From NCBI GenBank assembly GCA_032622095.1, contig CP136064.1, positions 113,884,004-113,948,003 of the forward strand: DNA of 64,000 nt, read 5' to 3'. Below are positions 23,707-35,745 of the stretch, in pieces; the first letter of the stretch is position 1, and each line of letters begins with the position of its first letter. This DNA comes from Siphonodentalium dalli. Lineage: Eukaryota > Mollusca > Scaphopoda > Gadilida > Siphonodentaliidae. The notes beneath the pieces were generated by a model. It had not been told where the DNA came from and made no database searches. It saw only the letters and a program-made list of their open reading frames with translations. The translations under genes were made by a program, and so were the position numbers.

Positions 23707-25196
23707 GTGGTGCACATCTGTTTTCTAGTTTTCCGATTATCTACGGATTATGATATATTCAAAAATAATTTGAATGCATACTATCGGGTTTATATCCATA
23801 CATTTTACAGTATTTCGCTAGTTGACGGATAAATGATATGTTACAAACTTATAATCGTGTTATTTTTTTTTGCTTTTCAGTTAATCGATAAATATCGAGG
23901 AATATCATAAATGATTTTATGATGGTACCAATACTCTGCGCGGAGTTGTATATTCGGTCACCTTAGACGACAACTTGACAACTGTATCAGAGGTGATGTT
24001 GACTATTTTCGAGTTTTAATGTTCCTGCGATCCCTCTGAAAGTTACTACAGTCCGGACTACCTCAATGATGTGCAATTTATGTTCAGGAGAATTATGATT
24101 TCCAACCATTTTCTATAAATCATCTTGCACCCTTCAGTCTTTCAGAGTGTTTCCAAACAAGGTGGTTGTTTCCCTCAATGTTTTGAATGAGATCCAAGAA
24201 CGTATAACATATATAAATACATATGGATACATCCTAGACATAATGAGGCCTGGAAGCACGCTTTGCTTAAATCCCAATAGGCGTCTTTGAAAGATGACGA
24301 ATATTGACTTCAGTAAATACCAATAAATCCAAATTATTTTAGTGCTAGCTCTTTAAAAAAAAACATCGTCTTATCCAGTATTATACAGCACAGTAGCCTG
24401 AGTATGCAAAAGAAGTATCTTTCGTCGTCACCCCTTTGAAGATGTACGAATTTCCATTGGCTAGATTGTCGAAAATTTCTGTATGAATTCTTTAAAATTA
24501 TGAAAAACGTGTATCCTAACATTTTTGTTTTATTTTCACACATATCTGTTTGTACACTATTGCTGATTTTATAATAAAATAATAAATTTAATGATTTTGT
24601 CCTGAATCTTATTCACAGTGGGTATGACCATAGCGTTCGATGTCAATTCACTCGCCGGTTGCCATACATATGGGAGTTGATATGGTAGCAGTACACGGTT
24701 TCGAAAGGCTGCAGGGGGTCTGAAAAAAATAGGAGAATAAGTATCTGGGGGACATAGCTAATGTATTTGTATTCAGTGCAGGCCAACACTAAATTTTGTC
24801 AGTTGCGATTGCAAGATATTGTTTTTGAAATTTCTACGATAACTGTTTTTCTATTTCAAATACTTCTCAGATCTATCATAGCTCTATCAGACAGAAGAAG
24901 CTTATTTACTGGCATTCGCTCTGTCGTCTGCTTTTGGGATGAAAATGGTAAATTGTTGTCAATTTTTGTTTACAATCGGATGTTTTGTGTTTGCAAATCA
25001 AGGGGCAAAACTCAGTGAGTACTTCGTGCGAACAAGTCAAAATGCAGACAGTTGCTTACGCCAATCACTGCTCCCTGAAATAAAATAAAATAATCCTGAG
25101 GCTTATGCCAATGGTAATGACGTAGATCTGAAGTACACCACCACCTCCCAAAAATTGCTTAAAGTTGCTGGAAATTGTGTATTGCTACCAATAGGT
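23707..25196. other. AT-rich non-coding region
   Basis: No gene, retroelement protein or clear repeat found here. Confidence 0.45.
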
Positions 25197-25390
25197 TTAA
25201 AGGCACGGGCGGCGTTCGTTGCTGAAATATTCATATTTGTTCAAATCTCCACCAACAGAAGGAATATGAAAATATATATAGTTTTGTTCATATGCCAAAC
25301 ATAATCAGCGCGTAAATAGTATATTGTCGTCAAGACGTACGATGGTGGACGTATACAACAGCCTGCTCGTGTTACAGAAGTTGTGCTTCT

Positions 25391-26062
25391 GTTTACATCA
25401 GGGTTGGGGTAATCGTAATCAGTAATCGTAATCAAAGTAATCGATTGCAAAATTTTGAGTAATCGCCTGTAATCAGTAATCATGACATTTTTTGATTACA
25501 AGTATCGATTACTTTCAAATGTACCTGTAATCATGATTACATTTTGATTACTTTTTGATTACTTTTACTAAAATATCCATATGGATGGCTATTGGATACT
25601 CATAGTATCACACTGTAGTACTGTGGAGTGTGCACAGATATAAACAACATATCAGAAAGTTAGTAAAATCATTTGTTATATTAGTGGTACACTGTGTATA
25701 TTCTGACAGTGGACACAGATAACAACACACAAATGCAGAAATATTGAATACAGCATCTATGGCAATAAACTTATGATACAGACAATGACATGTTCTAATA
25801 TGAATACAATAGGATAGACAACTTTTTTAATTTGATTTATTTCATTATTTATTCATATGCTATTAAATTGGTTGGAAACTAACAATCGTAATCAGATGTA
25901 ATCGAAAAGTAATCGATTACATTTACTAAAGTAATTGTAATCGTAATAGATTACATTGGGAAAATTGTAATCAGTAATCGTAATCGTAATCATGTAAGTC
26001 AAAAGTAATTGTAATCGTAATCGATTACATTGGCATGTAATCGCCCCAACCCTGGTTTACAT
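25391..26062. mobile_element. hAT-type MITE with 8-bp target duplication
   Basis: The element runs from 25399 (CAGGGTTGGGG) to 26054 (CCCCAACCCTG), 656 bp. It is flanked on both sides by GTTTACAT (25391-25398 and 26055-26062). CAGGG termini plus an 8-bp duplication are hallmarks of hAT transposons. The sub-terminal 150-200 bp on each side are dense in GTAATCGATTAC-like motifs; the middle is AT-rich and non-coding. Confidence 0.9.
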
Positions 26063-26230
26063 AATACGGCGCAATTCTATTGGTTAATCACACAAAAATA
26101 ATATAAACGCTCTTTATTATTTCCAGATCAGGAAACAGTAACAAATAACGCTCTTTATGTTTACCATATCCGGATCTAAACAAAAGCCAGGAACGTAACG
26201 TTATTTGCGTTGTTTACATAACAAAGGGAA

Positions 26231-26432
26231 AATAACATACTGTTTCTGCCATATTTCTTAACAAAGTATGTCTATATTTTACTATTCTTTCTGTTTATGA
26301 CGGCTTTTGACGGAGGTGCATATAACATACTGGTGGTGCAAATAACATACTGTTTCTGCCATATTTCTTAACAAAGTATGTCTATATTTTACTATTCTTT
26401 CTGTTTATGACGGCTTTTGACGGAGGTGCATA
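26231..26432 (+). repeat. Direct duplication, 110-bp period
   Basis: AATAACATACTGTTTCTGCC through GACGGAGGTGCATAT occurs at 26231-26322 and again at 26341-26432, apparently without change. It lies within TTAA element C, so it arose recently relative to the element. Confidence 0.85.
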
Positions 26433-26719
26433 TTTTAACAACATACCCACCGCCAACACCGCCCGTATCTTTAAATTATTGCATTTTTGATAAACATATC
26501 AGTGAAATGTTTGCCTTTGCCACAGTCTGAACTCCGTCTCATTAATTTCATCTACTCGTAAGTTGATTGAAATGAAACATGGTCTAATTTTATTTAGACT
26601 GTGTTTGCCACTACGAGGACCTAGTGTTACTACTGACGTTATCCCATCTGATTTGACACTGAATACGTCAAATTTCCTATACTAATTTTCACTCATAAGG
26701 CTAATCAAATGAAAGTGTC

Positions 26720-27870
26720 AAGGACACTCTATCTCCACGTGGAGGGGGTAATTTCATACGACAGCCAATGGAGAGACTCAGATGAAGGATGTGGACTGTA
26801 TGTGTGCCAAACGATTTAGTCATTCTAAGAGTAAAATCCTAGATGGAAGCCGGCGGCCATGCTTTTCATCGAAAATTGCTCAAATTTGATAGCTCCCACA
26901 TAAAGATGATTCTAAACATGCTGGTATACTTTATAACAATTCTCCAATAAATGCGGGCTGCATGGTGTGCCGTTGGATTCAAATTTGAAATCCATGATGG
27001 CTGCTGGCAGCCATGTTTTAAAACGAATTTCGATAAATAGAAAAAGAGATCACCTCGAAGATCCATATGAAATTTGTAGGGTGTGCTAAAGGATTTAGTC
27101 ATGCAAAGAATAAAATCCAAGATGGCTGCCGACGGTAAATTTTCAACACAATTCTCTAATAAATGCATACTGCAGGGTGTGAAATCCAAGATGGCTGCTG
27201 GCAGCCATGTTTTTGAACGAATTTCGGAAAAAAACAATTGATGGCTCCCATCTAGATCTAGAGGTCACACCGAAGATACACATGCAGGTTGGTAATGATC
27301 GGATGAGGGAGGTGGCCTGTAGGATGTGCCGAAGAATTTAGTCATACAAAGATTAAATCCAAGATGGACGCCATGGTCATGTTTTTCAACGAAACATTAA
27401 AAAGTTGATGGATACCATCTAGATTATAGAGGTCACCGCGAAGATCCATATGAAGTTTGGTAATGATTGGAAGATCGGATGAGTCTGTAGTGTGTGACAA
27501 AGAATTTAGTCATGCAAAGAGTAAAATCCACGATGGCTGCCGGTGGCCATGTTTTTCATAGAAAATTGTTCAAATTCGATAGCTCCCATCTAGAGACGAT
27601 CTTAAACATGCCTGCAAATTGTCAAAACAATTCTCCAATAAATGCGGGCTGCAGTGTGTGCCGATGGATTCATATTTGAAATCAAAGATGGCTGCTGTTG
27701 GTCATGTGTTTTAACGAATTTCGGGGGGGGGGCATTGCTACCATCTAGAGGTCATCCAGAATATCCATATGAAGTTTGGTGACGATTGGATGAGAGGTGC
27801 GACATGTAGGGTGTGCGAACGAAAATTTTAACGGACGCTCGGACGGACGGATGGATACACACACGGACGG
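26720..27870. repeat. Diverged tandem repeat with AAGATGGC core and (GGAC)n end
   Basis: The phrase 'AAATCCAAGATGGCTGCC...GGCCATGTTTT' recurs near 26838, 26994, 27119, 27185, 27362, 27531 and 27684, between blocks such as CCATATGAAGTTTGG and GGTGTGCC...GAATTTAGTCAT. It ends in a GGACGGACGGA stretch at about 27832-27868. One inverted copy lies near 400. Short open frames across it are incidental. Confidence 0.75.
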
Positions 27871-30432
27871 ACGACAATTTAACCCATGGCAATAGCTCAA
27901 ACATGACTCAAAGTTGAACTAAAAAGAAAACAATTATTAACATTCCACGTCATTCGTAAAACAAAGGCATCGCTAAGACCCATTGGATTATTCAAATTAA
28001 TATACGATGAGCTGTTAGTATAAATGCATCAATGCTGTGATATGTGGGAACGGAATCAGTTTGAAATACCTGTTTTATAAGAGGCCATATTTCCTCATTA
28101 TAATCTAACGAAAAAAGTTGTCCGATGCCAAACTGTTGGAAAATTGCTATTACAGAATGTTTTATTCAGAGTACATTGAACATAACGTCTATACACCTGT
28201 ATTTCGTATATTTATTGACCTATACTGCGTGCTACTATCGGGTTGCTTATACACCCATTGTGGAGGGGAGGGGCTACTGAGTCATGTCCGGTCATAGCAT
28301 TTAGAAATATCGTGTCCTCATGTTCATTTTTCGTGAAAAAAATTAAGAGAGCTCCGTGTTATATTATTCCCGATATGGTAAAATAAAGAGCGTTTATCCT
28401 ACTTCTGAGCGAGCAATTGAAAGTAGCTGGAAAAGTGCAATGGCTTTTGCAAGTTTTTGTTAAACGGACATGGCTCATTCGAACTCTTTTTGTATTACTA
28501 AATTTGGAGCGACGGATACGATAGGTCGATAAATAAACGAACTATTGATATAATGGCTTGATCTGCGCTGAAAAACACTTGCTAAAAAAGTCACAGCTAC
28601 CACGAAACGCTCTTTTCTGTTCCATATCGTGCAAATGGCTGTTTTGTGTTTTGGACACAAACACCATATTCACCCAATTGTATTTTTCATTATTTCAATG
28701 CGTCTTTTTTTGGTTACATAATGTTCGTAGAAAGGCAATTCAGATATTTATAGACCTATTTCGATACTGGGGAAAATTCAAAAGCGAATAATAGTATGTG
28801 TATTTTGGAGCGCAAACCGCCATGTGGCTTTAATGTATAGAAAGACAGTATATTGATAATTCGTGTAATTAACGATCGCCCGCCCCTATCCCTTTTTATA
28901 AATTGCATTGGGGAAATTCCGTGGTGTCGGACGAACACGTCGGAGAGAAAATCATAACATGTCGGACAGGCCGAGGCAGTCCTTACCAGACTAGCAGTAC
29001 TGGTATTATTTTCATATTCAGAAGCTTTTGTCACCACTGTTGTAAATGGTGGTGTCGCGATCCGACAAATTATGAGACTAAAAGTTATGCTACACATTCT
29101 GGATGAGAAGACACAGAATGTGATTAAGTTCAACAAGAAGAATGGTGGGACATTCCTTCGTATGCATCTTACACATTGTGAGACCTATTCTACTTTTTCA
29201 CAATCCAAAATCCAAAAACGCTCATTTGATTGGATCCCATCCCTAACCACGTGGGCTCACTCTAAAATATGGGCATATATACATGTACTTGCATGAAACC
29301 CACGATATCCCAGGATTGTGCTCCCTCATATCGGAAACACACATGTCTGTATACGTAAATACAATACATATATTGTCGTAAGCGGGGTTAATCTCATTCT
29401 CAAGATGGGTGGGTGGGAAGACAGCACAATTTGTAGAAACGTCCACTCCAGGCAAAGTGCACCAAACTCGGGGTTAGTGTGTTGTTTAGTTGGCTGTATA
29501 TAGCCTCACACTAACCCTGATCTGGACAAATAAACAAAATATCTATTGTGTCACTTTAATTATCCATATCTTTATTTCACATTTAACTGTAACTTAAAAG
29601 TATGATATGCACTGTGTCAATAAACTATATATATATATATATCTATCAAGCATGACATAATAATAGTTACTGATTCGCATTGCAATATGTACAACCGATG
29701 CCAGAAGAATGTACCCAAATAAAGACATTTACTTAAAAATTCCTTGAACCGGTGAGAAAAATTATAGCGATTGCAGAAACTTCATAAAACAAACCAAGTG
29801 AAGCAACTACCAATCATGGTGGAAGTAACGACTTGGCTAATAGCACTGCAAAAATCAGTGAAATCTGAAATCAGACAAATCTTTATGATGACGTGGTAGT
29901 TATGCCAGCATTCGAAAGACTTTCGATAGCCCCAATCCAATGATAAAATATTAGAATATAAAGGTCTAGTGAAAAAGACAAATACAGCTGATAAACAATG
30001 AAAACATAAATACCAAATCGACATATATACTGATGGCATCCATCGAGAGAAATGGTGCGGCTGAATTTTAGTAAGCCTTATTAAGAGTGTACTGAATCCG
30101 CTGGTGGGCTTGTCACCTTATGAAAAACATAACAGAAACGTGCCGCCCTATGATCAACTCAACAGGTATGAAAGAAGTGAAACTCCACAAATGAACAGGA
30201 CCCAGGTGTTAACGAACTGGTTGGATTGTTTACCACAGCCCTCAGCACAAATTTGGGTAGACCGCCATTTATATATAATAATTATTCTAGATATGGCCAG
30301 GTCACTAATAACCAGTAGTCTAGTTATGGTCACAACTATCATCAAAACTTTCAAAAATTATATTACCCAAACTACTGCTGATCTGGAATGTGCAGATTCA
30401 ACATTTTGTCAATTATTATTTTTGCTAACATT
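27871..30432. other. AT-rich non-coding region
   Basis: Frames of up to about 126 codons exist (for example 28756-29136 on the - strand), but none shows a domain, a codon pattern or splice context that I can defend. A short (TA)n run lies near 29628-29642. Confidence 0.4.
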
Positions 30433-30881
30433 GGCTGCGGACACACGTATCACAGTAGCGATGGCATTGTAGGTGTGACAATTTATTATGGTGGAGTTTG
30501 ATGACAATTGCTCGTCATAATGAATATGCCAGAGCTAGCCATGTCGCCCGATGCATATTCGCACAATGAGTCTTCCAACGTTCGTTATAATCAGCCTTTT
30601 TCTTGTTTTGGTCCTTGTATAGTTCGCGTTGATTACTCAAGATACTTTCTCTCAGCTGAATTTCCTCCAACAGTTCCGACACAGCTTCATCGGCCCACAT
30701 GATAATGTTAGCGGAATTTTGCGTAGAACTAAACGTCGCAAAATAAAACCGCAATTGGGGAACTGTCTTAAAACGTATAAACATGCATTGAGATCATATC
30801 AATAACAAGTCCTACGTGTATTATATGTTAGTGAATGAGGGATTGCCACGGTCAAACACAATTCTGGAAGATCGATAGTAC

Positions 30882-30921
<40 letters not shown>

Positions 30922-31122
30922 TAGAGAATACAATGTAGCAAAACGTAACGAGCAGAGATCAACCTTTGTGCAACGCGTTGGGTTAATTGGTCCAGTCGAC
31001 TCATTGTGCGGAAACTCAGCGAGCAACATGGCTAGCTATGGCACAGAATTGTGTCGACCGATTGTCACCAAACTCCACACACACTATTCCATCGCTAATG
31101 TGGTACGTGTGTCCGCAGCCAT
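30433..31122. repeat. Long-spaced inverted repeat
   Basis: Left arm 30433-30574 and right arm 30998-31122 are diverged reverse complements, sharing GGCTGCGGACACACGTA, TAGCGATGG, GGAGTTTG.TGACAAT, GCTAGCCATGT and GCACAATGAGTC. The centre holds a (TA)n run. This could be an old foldback element; no terminal duplication is evident. Confidence 0.65.
30884..30919. repeat. (TA)n microsatellite
   Basis: About 36 bp of uninterrupted TA dinucleotides. Confidence 0.95.
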
Positions 31123-31725
31123 TATACTACATTACATGGAAGTTAAAAGTATTTGAAAATATTCGTTACCTCTACTCTACTTAGTATCGAGTATTCCTTG
31201 ATTTATTATTATACGAAATACATATTATCTAGACAAATTCTAGTCATTATTAAAGATATAGATTGCTGGTCTTAAAATCCCACCAGTATCTTGAATAAAG
31301 ATCACACTTCCACGTGACTAATTTCAAAACAAACTAGAGTATAACTATACATGCCAAAGCAAATAACATATGGAAATGGAAATATTCCAGTATTTCGCAA
31401 ATATATTTTAATAAATAAATAAAACATAAATATATAAATGTATGATTGATGATTGGTGTCAATTCCAGTCAGTCCAATAAATATTCTCTTGTTGAACACA
31501 CGTGTATTAATATATATTGAACTATATTAGTCGCTACACACGCAATATGTATTCATTATTAATGTGCTCTGTGTGTTGTTGCTTAATGCTCAGCATTTAC
31601 ATTGATGTATATATAATTTAGTTAAATGTAAAATTTTGGTGTTTGGAATATTCATGGGTTCTCTCTAGAGAAATGGGAGGACGTTATTCATAAATATATA
31701 ATTTTGATATTTTTTTTATTAACAG

Positions 31726-33900
31726 ACACATGGTCATCTAGTGATTCAAACAATAACATCTACGGTTATAAAGCAATACATGTGCCAGGATACGAGGCAG
31801 TAGGTCAAGTGGTTTAATTATTTATTATACAAATAATTTACATGTTAATGGTGCAATCACAATTTTAATCTCCTCACCACACTGCATTGAATTAAACTTG
31901 ATAAAAACAAGTGTGGACTACCAGAAGGCAGATATTTAGCTTGTGTTTGCACCAAACCCATAGCACATACCAGTAATCTAGGTGGTGATACATTTTAACA
32001 ATTCCAAGAAATCTTGGCTAGAATCATGAAGCTTGGGCGAGTCATTTTGATGGGAGATTTTGATGGGCGCACGGGACAACTATATGTCTCACTTGATAAT
32101 GATATTCATACGCAAAACCATACTGACTACATATCAGAATATGATATCGATATACCGTATATGTCAAACATAGATAAATAAATAAATACTCAAGATAAAG
32201 AGCTGATAGAGCTCTGCAGATCAACACAGATGGGGATTCTTAATGGGAGGTTAATGGGTGTCTCACTTGGATATTATACTTGCTATACCGCTATGGGATG
32301 AGGCACAGTTTATCATTTTATTGTTTCTGATAGAATGTTCGTTGATGTTTTGTTTTTAAATATATCTTTACCGAATGAGATGTCTGATCATGCATTACTG
32401 TGGATGGGTCTAACAACAACATAATTTGCTGATACTAGAGACTTTGTGTCAACTTCTGAAAATAATACTAAATTGAATGGAAAATGTGTGTGTGTGGGAG
32501 GAGCATCAAAGTTGAATTATATCGATGCCATTGGCGATGACACTACTCAAAAATTGGTTCTTGAATTCGCATGCTAGGCGGATTGATAGCCTCACTATTT
32601 TGTTCAGTGAAACTATACACCGAGCCTTACAAAGGTCTGTAAAGTATACACCTATCAAAAATACCAGAATCGTAAGAAGTATAAATGTAAATGGCTTAAT
32701 GCAAGTTGTCATACTACGAACAAAGAACTCAGATCAATGGGGGAAAAACTTCAGTCTACCACTAACAATTACGATTGCGATTATTTTAAGACCTTCTTTT
32801 CATAGCCTTAAAAGGGAGTACAAAAACTAATAAAGAAAACGATATTTGATTTTACTAAAACAATTTTGTTGACGATGTAAGTAATATGGAAAACAGTAAG
32901 ACAAAACAGTTTTGGCGTAAAACCAGTAACCTGAGAGGTTCTAACAATGAGCAAGAAAATCCAACTAGTTTAGAAAAATGGCATATATATATCACAGAAC
33001 TGTTCTGCGCACACGGAAGTAATTTCCCCGATGATGAACAAGAAATAACAGGAAATCCCTTGGATTTTCCATTTTAATGTAAGAAGGTTCGAGATGGTAT
33101 CTTGAGATTAAAATCAAACAAACAACCTGATTCTGAATGAATTCATCAAACTTGACAGCAGTGTACTTTTTCCAGCCTCAGTTAGACTATTTAAAGATGC
33201 ATAGTCCGAATTTACTATTTCCTTGGCTTCGGGGGGGGGGGGGGGGGGAAACATATTTGATTCGAGTCGAGGAACCCACTCATCAAATCTCAATGTGATC
33301 AGATATCTATTTTTGAAATCTATTATTATTCACCACCGATACTTTTTAGTGGCCCAGTAAAATGTCGACGAGAAGACGTTCTCGGACCAAATTGCGGATG
33401 AAGATGGATGACTCTGAAATCAAGTGGCTTTTTTGTGTCAGATATTTTACAAACCGGCAAAATTTCGTTGAACAAAATGTTGATAAATAACAGGTGTTTG
33501 GCAATTTGATACTATAGTTGACTGGTTAGCATTATTTTGGGCAATTAATCTATTCAGATAACTGAAGCGGCATTTCAAAAAAAAATTGTTGTTGTTGGAA
33601 TCTCATGATATGGGGACCATTCAATCGGATAAGTACCTTTAACAGGATTCTTACTGAAGGAATATTTCCCAAATCATGGAACATAGCAGTTATCTCCACT
33701 TGAATGAATGTATAAATTATCGCTCATTAAACCTAACTACCAGCAGTTTTGGAATGTTATTCACATTTCTATTGCAGAAACGACTAAATTGCTTGTACAT
33801 ATTTCAAGCAGGATTCTGACCCGATCACAGAGCATGGAGGAAAATAGTTCCAACATTTATACTGAATTAAGCTTAGAGTAGTAGAATTAAATATGATTTG
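31726..33900 (+). pseudogene. LINE E: old endonuclease/RT relic split by a MITE
   Basis: Many stops and frameshifts, but the order of motifs is clear. Near 31727: TWSSSDSNNNIYGYKAI. Near 32040: RVILMGDFDGRTG. Near 32230: MGILNGRLMG. Near 32385: EMSDHALLWMG, the final His block of APE endonucleases. Then the linker region and, near 33100, ILRLKSNKQPDSE. After the MITE (33191-33642): RILTEGIFPKSWNIAVIS and YRSLNLTTSSFGMLF, the first RT blocks. Only the N-terminal half of RT is recognisable. This is more decayed than the other LINEs and so probably older. Confidence 0.75.
33191..33642 (+). mobile_element. TTAA-flanked MITE (family A), copy 2, inserted in LINE E
   Basis: The ends are TTAA-AGATGCATAGTCCGA and ATCGGATAAGTACCT-TTAA. 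It carries the family core GATTCGAGTCGAGGAACC and a poly-G run at about 33232-33249. The LINE E reading frame stops on one side and resumes on the other, which dates the MITE as younger than the LINE. Confidence 0.85.
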
Positions 33901-34076
33901 GTGACATACTCTTAGGCACATATTGGTTGATACCTATGTGAAGAAGGGTACAAAAAACACTAAACACGACACGATGGTCGATATCCCGGACTGAGGATGG
34001 CTAATTACCTTAAACGCTAATTTGTGCTAGTGCACTTCCGCCGCTTGTCTGGAAAAACAAATCAAGTTAAAGATAC

Positions 34077-34467
34077 GGGCGGCGTTGGCGGTGGGTATGC
34101 TGTTAAAATATTCACCTCCATCAACAGCCGCCATAAACAGACAGAATAGTAAAATATAGACAGACTTTGTTATTATACCAATCAGAAATATGGCATAAAC
34201 AGTATGTTATTTTCAAATGTTTTTCCTTTGTTGTGTAAAAATATAGCAAAAAACGTTACAGAACCTGGCTTTTGTTTAGATACGGATATGGTAAACATAA
34301 AGAGCGTTATTTGTTACTGTTTTCCTGATATGAAAATAATAAAGAGCGTTTATATCATTTGTGTGTGATTAACCAATAGAATTGAGCTGTGTTATGTAAA
34401 CATAAGCAAAACTTCTGTAACACGAGCAGGCTCTTGTTTACGTACACCATCGTACGTATTGACCATC
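34077..34467. mobile_element. TTAA element (family C), copy 2, truncated
   Basis: It starts TTAA-AGATACGGGCGGCGTT and follows copy 1 (25197-26474) in inverted orientation through CGAGCAGGCT and CACCATCGTACGT, then stops matching. It has no far end. This copy has no hAT insertion, so it shows the empty site with a single ATGTAAAC. Confidence 0.7.
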
Positions 34468-34597
34468 AAACCCAAGAAACAGAAATGAATCTTACTAAGG
34501 CATGCAACAGATGCTAGAGCTGTCAATAACATTGTAGAATCAGAGAAGTTGTTGAAAAGTATGAACATTATCCACTTTTTAAACTTGTCTTTGATCA

Positions 34598-35160
34598 TCA
34601 AATTCGTGCTCTCCCACTGAAATATCGTACGAAATTCCTGACTTTTCCTGTTTTCCAGACCGTCGGTGGAAAATTTGCACTTATTAAACGGCATAGCTAT
34701 AAAGGGCCCATGCTGTACTAAATTACCGATTGAGCTGAAATTTGACAGTTATGGTCGCTTCCATATGAGAACTGCACATGTCAAACTACAAGTCCAGACA
34801 AGGTCAGGGTCATGCGTTTTGAATATCGAACAGCGAATATCCAATGCAAAACATTCATTCCATATTCGCGACTTAAAAAAATTAAAAAATTCGTTTTTTG
34901 CGTAAGGGCTGCGCCATGGGTCCAATTTGTGCTCTGCCACGGAAACATCGTCCGAAATTCCGCGCTTTTCCTGTTTTCCAGACCATAGGTGGACTTTTCA
35001 ATTACACGAGATTGCTAGCTAGAGAAAATATTCACGTTTACGGTATAGCTGGAGAGAGCGCAGGCAAACTACAATTCCAGATATGGTGTGCATCAGGTTT
35101 TTTTTATTATCAAACAACCAATATCCGACTGACATTCGTTCGATATCCAAACTGAAACTT
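34598..35160 (+). repeat. Diverged direct duplication, about 320-bp period
   Basis: GTGCTCT.CCAC..AAA.ATCGT.CGAAATTC and CTTTTCCTGTTTTCCAGACC occur near 34603 and again near 34929. The later parts also align (AACCAATATCCG and related). No gene role is visible. Confidence 0.6.
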
Positions 35161-35745
35161 TCCTTTTCCCAGTTTACTTCAAAACCACTGGTACCTGTGG
35201 TGCAATATAACCCTTTTCAAAAGAGTATATCAACAAATGCCAGACATATATTCAAGACTGTAGTTAGTTGACTATGTTTGATTTATGAGAGGAATTGCAA
35301 TAAATGTAGCAAACTCATATGTACACGCATATCCCCGTCAATGTATATAGCCTGGTCTGTATTTGGCTATGTATACATGTTGTGTTTATATGTTGCATGT
35401 ATTATTGTTTGCATTTAAAATTAAAATAAAGGATTTATAGACAACAGATGCAGCGAAAGACATTTTGCCAATATAATATAGTTGACTTGACATTAAAAAA
35501 ATATGAGAACTGTTCTGGAACTGGCCGATCCATATTTGACCGCCGATCGGCCTAAAATCCTGTATAAAAGTGGCTCCACTAGAAACCATAACCAGCGCAC
35601 AAGCTGTGCAATGTTTCCTGTTTGGAATATGTCAAACTAACATAAGTGTTGGAATTGTCAAAAGGTCGAGGAGTGCCGTCCACTGACAGTTTATGAGTTA
35701 TGAAACTCAGTCAGGTTGTAACTTACGGACACTATACCCCGACCT

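Larger units (their letters stand above)
25197..26474. mobile_element. TTAA-flanked element (family C), copy 1, split by a hAT MITE
   Basis: The ends are TTAA-AGGCACGGGCGGCGTT and AACACCGCCCGTATCT-TTAA, so terminal inverted repeats lie inside a TTAA duplication. Minus the hAT insertion it is about 610 bp. The sequence around CACAAAAATAATATAAACGC and AGAGCG/CGCTCT is shared, inverted, with 34077-34467. An internal direct duplication lies at 26231-26432. No protein is encoded. Confidence 0.75.

Noticed and set aside
28756-29136. 126-codon - strand frame
   Set aside because: No domain, no splice context, and no conserved pattern visible.
30104-30472. 122-codon + strand frame
   Set aside because: Overlaps the start of an inverted repeat and shows no protein features.
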